NCBI GenBank assembly: GCA_020058145.1
Contig: JAGVEP010000099.1
Coordinates: 1-5,472 of the forward strand
Origin: Phycisphaerae bacterium
GTDB taxonomy: Bacteria > Planctomycetota > Phycisphaerae > UBA1845 > Fen-1342
Length of the DNA stretch: 5,472 nt
Reading direction: 5' to 3'
Shown here: one piece after another, positions 1 through 4,961 of the stretch
Position numbering within the stretch: the stretch's first letter is position 1
Layout: every line of letters begins with the position of its first letter
Notes under the pieces: generated by a model
Seen by the model: only the letters and a program-made list of their open reading frames with translations
Told to the model about the DNA's origin: nothing
The model's database searches: none
Program-made: the position numbers and the translations under genes

Positions 1-89
1 CGCACCGGCTGCGACGCGGGCGGCACGCCATCCGTGGCGTCCGATTCCTTGGCCTGCCCGACCCGCCGCACTGGGGGAGGCATTCGCAT
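1..89 (-). CDS. Probable 5' end of an unidentified minus-strand gene, cut by the window edge
   Basis: From an ATG at 89-87 the minus strand stays open to the left edge. It begins MRMPPPVRRVGQAKESDATD and continues rich in Pro, Ala, Gly and acidic residues. A second in-frame ATG lies at 83-81. The frame is closed upstream by a TAA near 128, so the start cannot be far from here. The main support is a well-formed minus-strand promoter at 109-137, about 20 bp upstream, which would give a leader of only about a dozen bases. No Shine-Dalgarno motif is visible before either ATG. About 29 residues are too few to name a family. The low-complexity, likely disordered N-terminus would suit a regulatory or secreted protein, but that is a guess. 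It could also be chance open frame. Confidence 0.38.
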   Translation of the reverse strand, partial: MRMPPPVRRVGQAKESDATDGVPPASQPV

Positions 90-108
90 CAGCGAATCGC
101 ACAGGCCT

Positions 109-137
109 AGTGTACGGTGTTTGTTAGGTTATGTAAA
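109..137 (-). promoter_or_regulatory. Sigma70-type promoter reading leftwards
   Basis: On the minus strand, TTTACA (137-132; 5 of 6 matches to TTGACA) is followed by exactly 17 bp and then TACACT (114-109; 4 of 6 matches to TATAAT). It lies in an AT-rich pocket (about 109-148) within otherwise GC-rich DNA. Transcription would start near 102, just upstream of the candidate ATG at 89. Sequence match only. Confidence 0.5.
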
Positions 138-158
138 GGCCATTTTGTGCGCTCCACA

Positions 159-293
159 CCGGGCGGTGGCGCGGGGGCCCTGCCCGGACACAAGTACCGC
201 GGCGTCCAGTACTTGGCGGCGGATCACACCGCCTGCGATCGACTTATCGGGTGGGTTTACCTAGGGTAAACACCTGTATTCTGGGGTGTTTTT
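159..293. other. Gene-free stretch packed with dyads; possible structured RNA
   Basis: No credible gene lies between about 90 and 344. The stretch holds consecutive inverted repeats. 159-166 pairs with 180-187 (CCGGGCGG / CCTGCCCGG region, one G-U pair). CAAGTAC 191-197 pairs with GTACTTG 209-215. GGCGG 218-222 pairs with CCGCC 229-233. GTTTACC 255-261 pairs with GGTAAAC 265-271. AAACACC 268-274 pairs with GGTGTTT 285-291. The last two share bases 268-271, so they exclude each other, as in an attenuator. Read on the plus strand, the series ends in a hairpin plus a T run like a small RNA with its terminator. Read on the minus strand it is the 3' region of the kinase gene. GC-rich DNA makes such stems common by chance, and no known RNA family is recognised. 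Confidence 0.3.
268..293 (+). terminator. Possible intrinsic terminator, perhaps bidirectional
   Basis: AAACACC (268-274), a 10-base loop and GGTGTTT (285-291) run into TTTTT (289-293) on the plus strand. On the minus strand the same stem follows the kinase stop codon by about 55 bases and is preceded by AAAAA, but its own T run is only three long. The stem has just four G-C pairs, so it is weak in either direction. Its position suits ending kinase transcription. Confidence 0.35.
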
Positions 294-344
294 CCGCGAC
301 ATAGTTGCCTCTGCATTCCGGTCCCCGCCCGCGCGAAGCCGTGC

Positions 345-2324
345 TCAGGGGGCGGCGGCAGGGGTCTCGACCGAGCGAGTGGTCGGGTGAATGAGGGGAT
401 GTTTCGGAAGCTCGATTTCCAGAATCTGGCGCAGGCACTTCCGCATCCGGGTTGTTGCTGTGTACACCGACGAGAAGTTCAATAGGCAGCCGAGAAGAGC
501 AAGTAGGACGACGAGCACTTGAGCCAGTTCATTCGTCAGGAAGTCCAGCGGTCCAGGCGCGTTGTTCGTTCGTACGACGAGCCACAGAAGCACCGCCCCT
601 GCGTAGAGCGCGATCCACAGCAACGCGACGCGGGATCGGAATCGCGCATGGCGGGCGAACTTCGGGTGGGGAACGCGGGTAAACAGGTTGGCGTAGATGG
701 CCAGCAGCCCCCACGTGCCCAGGCTCCAGGGGACGAGCAGGAAAGTCGGAAGGTCAATCCTCCAAGCGTGATCCGCTATCGGCGGGGCTGTCCAGGCTGC
801 GCCGGCATGCTCAACGACGCTCCAAATCACTGCGACGGATATGGCAAGACGGGCCGTGAGGAGTGGCGCCTTACTACGCTTTGCGGGAGCCCGTGGGGCG
901 GCGCTGGTCACCGCCCAGGTGGCGATGCCGATTCCCACCAGGACCGCCGACTGAACGGTGAATGTGATGAATGTCGCGTAACTGATCGCGTGGCCCCAAT
1001 CACCTAGAGTGGCTAGAATTTCCACGACTATCGCCTTGGATACGATGACGGCGCAATAAAGGAGGAGCGCGAGTCGCAGCCGCGCGGCACCGAGGTACAC
1101 GCGCCGCAGCCAGCCGCGATCGGCGAGGACCAGGCGGTCCTCAAAGAAGCTCTCCTTGATCTCGCCGCCACACTCGGGGCAGCGCCCGCTCGGGTGAAGT
1201 CCACGCAGGTTGTAGCCACACTGAGCACAATCCAAATCGAGATTGATGACCGGCTGGTCGTCGACCGGTCGCACGTCGGCGGGCCGCTCGCTTGGTGGGG
1301 CGATTGAGGTCACTTGTCGATGCTGGTCCGCCTGGGCCTTCAGACGGTCGTAGTAGCTGGACGAATCGCGCGGCGTTGGCTCCCGACTCTGCGCCGGAAC
1401 CTGCTGCCATTGCGCCACGCGCTCCGCCAGCGCGCGTTTGCCCTGCGCGAGCGTGCCCTCCGCAGTACCGCAAGCGAGAAGGGCACTCAAGAGCCTGCCC
1501 GCCGAGCGATAGCGATACAGGGCGTCCCGGTGTGCGGCGCGCTCGACGACCTCGATCAACTCATCCCCAACGCCGCGGGCGTGCAGCCGCTCGACCGGCA
1601 GCGGAACGGCGCGCTGTTGGGCGCGAATCTGGTCAAGTTCACCGTGGTAAGGTACGTCGCCGGTGAGCAATTCGAAGAGGAGGATGCCGAGTGCGTAGAC
1701 GTCGCTGCGCGGCGAGACCGTGCCGTCGAAGGTCTCCGGCGCCATGTAGGCGGGCGTGCCCGCGACCCGCCCGGCCGCCCGGGGTCGCAAACACGCCAGG
1801 CCGAAGTCGCTGGCGAACACGTCGCCCGTGGGTGCGACCAGGACGTTGCTCGGTTTGATGTCGCGATGGACGATCTGGCGCAGGTGCAGCTCCTCGACCG
1901 CCTCGCAGAGCCGCACGCCGGTCGCAAGTACCGCCGGCACATTGAGCGGGCCGCCGGCGCGGAGCAGTTCGTCCAGCGTCGGACCGTCGACGTATTCCAT
2001 CATCAGATACGGGGTGCGCTCGTGTACGCCGGCGGCCAGGATGTTGGTCAGCCCGCCATGGCGTACGGCGGCCGCGGCGCGGGCGCCTTCCAAAAAGCGC
2101 GCAAAGGCTGGGTCACCATTGTCGGCGACCGCGTTCAGCAGGAACTTTACGGCGACTTTGCGGTCGAGGACGCGGTCATAGCCGAGCCAGACGATGCCCA
2201 TGGCGCCGCGCCCGATTTCGTGCTCGAGGCGCACGCTCCCGAGGGCCGCGGGGACGTTCGTCGGAACGCCGCTCGCGTCCACAGAAGTCGCGCGGGTCGG
2301 TGCATCGTTGGGCGAACCAGCCAT
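345..2324 (-). CDS. Membrane-anchored Ser/Thr protein kinase with zinc ribbon
   Basis: Bacterial Hanks-type kinase that phosphorylates Ser/Thr on protein substrates. Residue numbers are from ATG 2324 (659 aa). The domain (about 30-285) has glycine loop GRGAMG (38-43), VAVK lysine 60, HRDIKPSN with catalytic Asp155 and Asn160, DFG at 173-175 and APE at 195-197, so it should be active. The alpha-C glutamate is shifted: FLEGARAAA puts Gly80 where Glu is usual and Glu79 one earlier. After a charged linker comes a CxxC...CxxC zinc ribbon (Cys366, 369, 382, 385; CGYNLRGL, GRCPECG). Then come about six hydrophobic segments (near 413-438, 448-475, 487-505, 526-548, 564-584, 598-618), which place the kinase on the cytoplasmic face of the membrane. 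There is no extracellular PASTA-type sensor. A TTG at 2378 would add 18 residues; ATG 2324 is preferred because AGGG lies just upstream. Divergent from the FHA gene. Substrates are unknown. Confidence 0.93.
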   Translation of the reverse strand: MAGSPNDAPTRATSVDASGVPTNVPAALGSVRLEHEIGRGAMGIVWLGYDRVLDRKVAVKFLLNAVADNGDPAFARFLEGARAAAAVRHGGLTNILAAGVHERTPYLMMEYVDGPTLDELLRAGGPLNVPAVLATGVRLCEAVEELHLRQIVHRDIKPSNVLVAPTGDVFASDFGLACLRPRAAGRVAGTPAYMAPETFDGTVSPRSDVYALGILLFELLTGDVPYHGELDQIRAQQRAVPLPVERLHARGVGDELIEVVERAAHRDALYRYRSAGRLLSALLACGTAEGTLAQGKRALAERVAQWQQVPAQSREPTPRDSSSYYDRLKAQADQHRQVTSIAPPSERPADVRPVDDQPVINLDLDCAQCGYNLRGLHPSGRCPECGGEIKESFFEDRLVLADRGWLRRVYLGAARLRLALLLYCAVIVSKAIVVEILATLGDWGHAISYATFITFTVQSAVLVGIGIATWAVTSAAPRAPAKRSKAPLLTARLAISVAVIWSVVEHAGAAWTAPPIADHAWRIDLPTFLLVPWSLGTWGLLAIYANLFTRVPHPKFARHARFRSRVALLWIALYAGAVLLWLVVRTNNAPGPLDFLTNELAQVLVVLLALLGCLLNFSSVYTATTRMRKCLRQILEIELPKHPLIHPTTRSVETPAAAP

Positions 2325-2395
2325 AGCGCCCTGACTGCCGGTGCGTCGGTCAAGGGAGTCGTAGCGAGCGGGTCCCAAGTCGGAAAATGTGAGAC

Positions 2396-2424
2396 TTGGA
2401 GCGGCCAGAACCAGAATGTATAAT
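2396..2424 (+). promoter_or_regulatory. Promoter of the FHA gene
   Basis: TTGGAG (2396-2401) is followed by 17 bp and then a perfect TATAAT (2419-2424). Transcription would start near 2431, leaving a leader of about 64 bases before the preferred GTG at 2495. The -10 box overlaps that of the kinase promoter on the other strand. Confidence 0.6.
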
Positions 2425-2448
2425 ACGGATCGGCCTTCGCCGGCACAA
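2420..2448 (-). promoter_or_regulatory. Promoter of the kinase gene, overlapping the FHA promoter
   Basis: On the minus strand, TTGTGC (2448-2443) is followed by 17 bp and then TATTAT (2425-2420; 5 of 6 matches to TATAAT). Transcription would start near 2413, about 35 bases before TTG 2378 or 89 bases before ATG 2324. The -10 hexamers of the two promoters share five bases, so RNA polymerase could occupy only one at a time. Confidence 0.45.
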
Positions 2449-2494
2449 GACCCGCTGAAGGTGTGGTGTTCGTGGTTTGCGGAGCAAACAGGCC

Positions 2495-2866
2495 GTGGCG
2501 TCGATCATACTTGCGTCTGGGCCCAAGGCGGGCGAGTTCTATCCGCTTGGCAAGCGCACGACGGTCATTGGCCGCGATGAGGCGGTGCCCGTGCAGGTGA
2601 TCGACGAGCACGTCTCACGCAAGCACGCGCAAATCCACTATGAGGCGCGCGACGGCCGGTACTACGCGCTGGACATGAAGAGCACGCACGGCACGTACGT
2701 GAACGGCCGCCGGATTCAGGACGATTTCGCCCTTTCCGAGGGTGACCAGCTTCAGCTCGGCGGCGTGACGCTCCTGTTCACGCTGCGCGACTTTCCCGAC
2801 CGGGATAGCGCCATGAACCACTGGAAACAAGTGGGCCAGCGTGGCAAGACAACCATGCCGGAATAA
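2495..2866 (+). CDS. Small stand-alone FHA-domain protein
   Basis: Forkhead-associated domain proteins bind phosphothreonine peptides, so this is a likely cytoplasmic reader of Thr phosphorylation. With a GTG start at 2495 the product is 123 aa, nearly all FHA domain. It shows the conserved GR (26-27), the SRKH loop (Ser41-His44) and THGTYVNG (64-71), the residues that contact phosphothreonine and its backbone. A short charged tail ends GKTTMPE. The GTG is chosen because GGAG (2481-2484) lies 10 bases upstream and the domain's first strand begins right after it. A TTG at 2477 would add six residues but has no well-placed ribosome site. It is divergent from a Ser/Thr kinase gene with an overlapping promoter, which suggests the two act together; that is inference. 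No second domain or membrane segment is present. Confidence 0.92.
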   Translation: MASIILASGPKAGEFYPLGKRTTVIGRDEAVPVQVIDEHVSRKHAQIHYEARDGRYYALDMKSTHGTYVNGRRIQDDFALSEGDQLQLGGVTLLFTLRDFPDRDSAMNHWKQVGQRGKTTMPE

Positions 2867-2924
2867 AAGCGTGCACGCCTAACGCCATTCGGGACAGCCA
2901 CCTATTTTCGAGAGCGGAAACAGG

Positions 2925-3107
2925 GTGCTGACGCGTAACAACCGCCTGTTGGAGCGTCGCGAACACTCGATACCGAGCCCGCGCAACGAGAATGACCGCC
3001 TGCTGCGGGCCGTGCGGTACGCCTACAACGAGGAAACCGGCAACGTCGCCCATATCGCGGTCAAGGACAAGAACCCGGGTGGCGGCTTATCCGCACGCTC
3101 CGTATGA
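2925..3107 (+). pseudogene. RHS/YD-repeat-like gene remnant
   Basis: This frame reads 60 codons from a GTG preceded by GGA at 2916-2918. From about 2937 to 3085 roughly 86 percent of third positions are G or C, as in real genes here. The stretch RYAYNEETGNVAHIAVKD matches the Y-x-Y-(D/N)-x(n)-G-N pattern of RHS/YD repeats, which occur in very long secreted or cell-surface proteins. Codon bias drops near 3088 and the frame stops at 3105-3107. The +1 frame then shows moderate coding bias to 3201 (PYDPNSPKLGCNGDM), as if a base had been lost or gained. I read it as a fragment of a much larger gene left by rearrangement. A genuine 60-aa protein of unknown function is the alternative. The RHS assignment rests on one repeat-like motif. 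The rest of the 2867-3203 gap holds nothing else I can support. Confidence 0.38.
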
Positions 3108-3203
3108 CCCGAACAGCCCGAAGCTGGGCTGCAATGGCGATATGCTCCGCTCGACGATGCGAGGCACTGATGTCGCCGGACCGTCGCGCCGGCACCCGTA
3201 GCT

Positions 3204-4091
3204 TCAACCCAGCCTATCACTCACCCCACTCACGGCTGCCGCCTCGTGGACACGCCGATCAAGCTCCTGCCGATACGCACGGCGGCAGTCCCGGTCAAAC
3301 AGCACACGCCGGTAGTGTTCGAGCAGGTCAGGCCGATACCGGCGGAGCACTTCCTGCACACTCGGCCAGACCCGCGGCCGCGGATTGAGCGTGTCCGTCC
3401 AGATCTTGTCCACGCCCACGTCGGCCGCCAAAGAGAAGAGCCTGGCCAGCGCGGCGTCGGTGTCGCTGATCTCCGGCAGCAACGGACCGAACATCACCGC
3501 CGTCGCCAAGCCGCTGGCCTTGGCCTGCCGGAGCACATCAAGCCGCTCCGCGACGGACGCCGCCGCCGGCTCCCAGATCGCGGCCCAGCGCTCGTCCGGC
3601 GTCGTGATCGTTACGCCCACGCGTACGTCGCGTCCGGCGAGGATGTCCAGATCGCGCAGCACCAGCCGGCTCTTCGTCAGAATGTCCACGTGAAAGCCAG
3701 CAGCCAGCAGCAGCCGACAGCATTCTCGCGTCAACCGATAGTGCGCCTCGAGCGGCTGCCAGCCGTCGCACGCACTGCACGCGAACACGTCACCGGGCGG
3801 CAGACGGCGGATTTGGCGGGCCAGGACGACGGCGGCGTTGACCTTCACGTCCACAAACCGGCCCCACTCTTCCGCGTGTGGATGAAAACGCTGCATGTAC
3901 CGGGCGTAGCAGTACCCACAGCCATGCATGCAGCCGACGTAGCAGTTGAATGAGTAGTCGCCGATACCGCAGCGATTCAACAGAGTCTTGCAGGACACTT
4001 CGCGAACTGTGACGCCGTCCGCGGTGACCTGCGGTCCTGGGCGGTGCCCGTCGAGTGAGTCGAAAAGCGACGCTTCATTGCCGTAAGTCAT
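3204..4091 (-). CDS. SplB-like radical SAM protein
   Basis: Radical SAM enzyme of the SplB-like group (spore photoproduct lyase and relatives, COG1533). These use a [4Fe-4S] cluster and S-adenosylmethionine to make a 5'-deoxyadenosyl radical; most members have no known substrate. The 295 residues include the cluster motif in CYVGCMHGCGYCYAR (Cys54, Cys58, Cys61), very close to the group's NPYxGCxHxCxYCYA. Other group hallmarks are CDGWQPLEAHYRLTRECC (108-125), the T-K of DILTKS (136-141), WEP near 173-176 followed by RLDVL, and GPLLPEISD (202-210). Extra cysteines at 34, 41, 50, 105 and 108 stand out. The ATG at 4091 begins a family-like N-terminus but has no clear Shine-Dalgarno. It is divergent from the nitroreductase gene. 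It need not repair spore photoproduct: such genes are common in organisms that do not sporulate. Confidence 0.9.
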   Translation of the reverse strand: MTYGNEASLFDSLDGHRPGPQVTADGVTVREVSCKTLLNRCGIGDYSFNCYVGCMHGCGYCYARYMQRFHPHAEEWGRFVDVKVNAAVVLARQIRRLPPGDVFACSACDGWQPLEAHYRLTRECCRLLLAAGFHVDILTKSRLVLRDLDILAGRDVRVGVTITTPDERWAAIWEPAAASVAERLDVLRQAKASGLATAVMFGPLLPEISDTDAALARLFSLAADVGVDKIWTDTLNPRPRVWPSVQEVLRRYRPDLLEHYRRVLFDRDCRRAYRQELDRRVHEAAAVSGVSDRLG

Positions 4092-4114
4092 GGCTGGGCC
4101 GCAGCTTTCACCTC

Positions 4115-4135
4115 GGGCGGCGCATCGTGCCGCCC
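4115..4135 (-). repeat. Strong hairpin in the leader of the radical SAM gene
   Basis: GGGCGGC (4115-4121) and GCCGCCC (4129-4135) form a perfect 7-bp stem with a 7-base spacer that can pair two steps further (C-G and G-U). It begins 24 bases upstream of ATG 4091, so it should lie in the 5' leader of that mRNA. It may modulate translation or be a member of a dispersed palindrome family. A TATAGT hexamer (4197-4192, minus strand) is the best -10 candidate for this gene, but I see no matching -35 box. Confidence 0.4.
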
Positions 4136-4297
4136 TACGAAACAGCGGCCGGACCGCCGACAGGCTGACCGAGGCGTTGCCCGCGAAGCGTACTATACAG
4201 ACGTACCGCGACGTCCGCGTTGTGCGACGGTCGGAGCGCCGGAGAGAGCCGGCTCAAGCGCTGCCGCCCGGCCAACCGCGGGCCAGGAGCCAGAGTC

Positions 4298-4867
4298 ATG
4301 CTGCACGAGTTGATTCTCAAGAACCGGAGCTACCGGCGTTTTCACCAGGAAGTCAAGATCGACCGCCCGGTCCTCGATGAGTTATTGGACTTGGCGCGCC
4401 TGTCGGCGTCGGCCGGCAACATTCAGCCGCTGAGGTTCATTCTGTCCTGCGACCCCGAGCGGAACGCCCGGATCTTCCCGCAGCTTGGTTGGGGGAGTTA
4501 CATCAAGGACTGGACCGGGCCCGCGGAGGGTGAACGTCCCTCAGCATACATTGTCATCCTCGGCGACACCGGGCTCAGCCAGTCGTTTGGCTGCGATCAT
4601 GGCATCGCAGCACAGAGCATCCTGCTCGGGGCCGTTGAAAGAGGGCTCGGCGGCTGCATGATCGAGTCGATTCAGCGCGATCAGTTGCGCGTGGTGCTGG
4701 GCATCGCGCCCAAGTACAGAATTCTGCTGGTCATCGCGCTCGGCCAGCCCGCGGAAACCTGCGTGATCGAGCCGCTCGGTCCCGAGGGCGACGTGCGCTA
4801 CTGGCGTGACAACTCGGGCGTGCATCACGTGCCGAAGCGGGCGTTGCACGATCTGATTGTCGGTTAG
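4298..4867 (+). CDS. Nitroreductase-family FMN oxidoreductase
   Basis: Nitroreductase-fold flavoenzyme (COG0778 group). Relatives bind FMN as homodimers and pass electrons from NAD(P)H to nitro compounds, quinones, flavins or enones; the substrate here is unknown. The 189 residues show the N-terminal RSYRRF (10-15), whose arginines and serine hold the FMN phosphate, and SASAGNIQPLRF (37-48), matching the family's S-x-x-N-x-Q-P-W/L-x-F. Also present are DHGIAAQSILLGAVERGLGGC (100-120) and the C-terminal NSGVHHVPKR (172-181), typical of one subgroup. Length is normal, and no signal peptide, iron-sulfur motif or membrane segment is present. ATG 4298 is chosen because AGGAG (4285-4289) sits 8 bases upstream; the open frame extends back to 4220 but that stretch has no family-like sequence. 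It is divergent from the radical SAM gene and converges on the RidA-like gene. Confidence 0.93.
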   Translation: MLHELILKNRSYRRFHQEVKIDRPVLDELLDLARLSASAGNIQPLRFILSCDPERNARIFPQLGWGSYIKDWTGPAEGERPSAYIVILGDTGLSQSFGCDHGIAAQSILLGAVERGLGGCMIESIQRDQLRVVLGIAPKYRILLVIALGQPAETCVIEPLGPEGDVRYWRDNSGVHHVPKRALHDLIVG

Positions 4868-4883
4868 TGCGGTTTGCACAGAC

Positions 4884-4961
4884 TTGTAGCGGCCAAGCTC
4901 TTGCTTGGCCGGGGAAAACGTCCTGGCCCCGCACGGCCGACGAGGATGTCGGCCGCTACAA
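4884..4961. repeat. Composite palindromic intergenic repeat
   Basis: A 78-bp element bounded by a perfect 11-bp inverted repeat, TTGTAGCGGCC (4884-4894) and GGCCGCTACAA (4951-4961). Inside are two more hairpins. GGCCAAGC (4891-4898) pairs with GCTTGGCC (4903-4910) across TCTT, and GGCCGAC (4935-4941) pairs with GTCGGCC (4948-4954) across six bases. A central CGGGG (4910-4914) can pair with CCCCG (4927-4931). The outer arms overlap the inner stems, so a cruciform of the whole and two separate hairpins are alternatives. It fills the gap between two convergent genes and could block read-through from both, but no T run follows, so it is not a standard intrinsic terminator. It resembles dispersed REP-like palindromes; other copies cannot be seen in this window. 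Confidence 0.75.

Noticed and set aside
1314..2423. A 369-codon open frame on the plus strand opposite the kinase gene
   Set aside because: It lies antisense to a convincing kinase with all catalytic motifs. Long antisense frames are expected in GC-rich genes, and its translation is Arg/Ala/Gly-rich with no recognisable domain.
2477..2494. TTG start for the FHA gene
   Set aside because: The nearest purine-rich site (GAAGG, 2457-2461) is 15 bases away; GTG 2495 has GGAG 10 bases upstream and fits the domain start.
2147..2611. A 154-codon minus-strand frame spanning the kinase/FHA promoter region
   Set aside because: It overlaps kinase and FHA coding sequence out of frame and crosses the shared promoter; no domain-like sequence.
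2869..2878. Perfect 10-bp palindrome GCGTGCACGC just after the FHA stop codon
   Set aside because: Without a spacer it cannot form a stable RNA hairpin, and a 10-bp palindrome in GC-rich DNA is not remarkable alone.
3246..3953. A 235-codon plus-strand open frame opposite the radical SAM gene
   Set aside because: Shadow of a clear radical SAM coding region; low-complexity translation with no family signature.
4168..4199. Plus-strand promoter for the nitroreductase gene around TACTATACA (4191-4199)
   Set aside because: The -10-like hexamers have only 4 of 6 matches and no -35-like box lies at 16-18 bp; a real promoter is needed in this gap but I cannot place it.
4220..4297. 26-residue N-terminal extension of the nitroreductase
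   Set aside because: The Arg-rich extension has no family match, while ATG 4298 has AGGAG at the right distance and starts exactly where the family does.
4884..4961. Standard rho-independent terminator
   Set aside because: Strong stems are present but neither strand has a T run after them, so only a general transcription-blocking role can be suggested.
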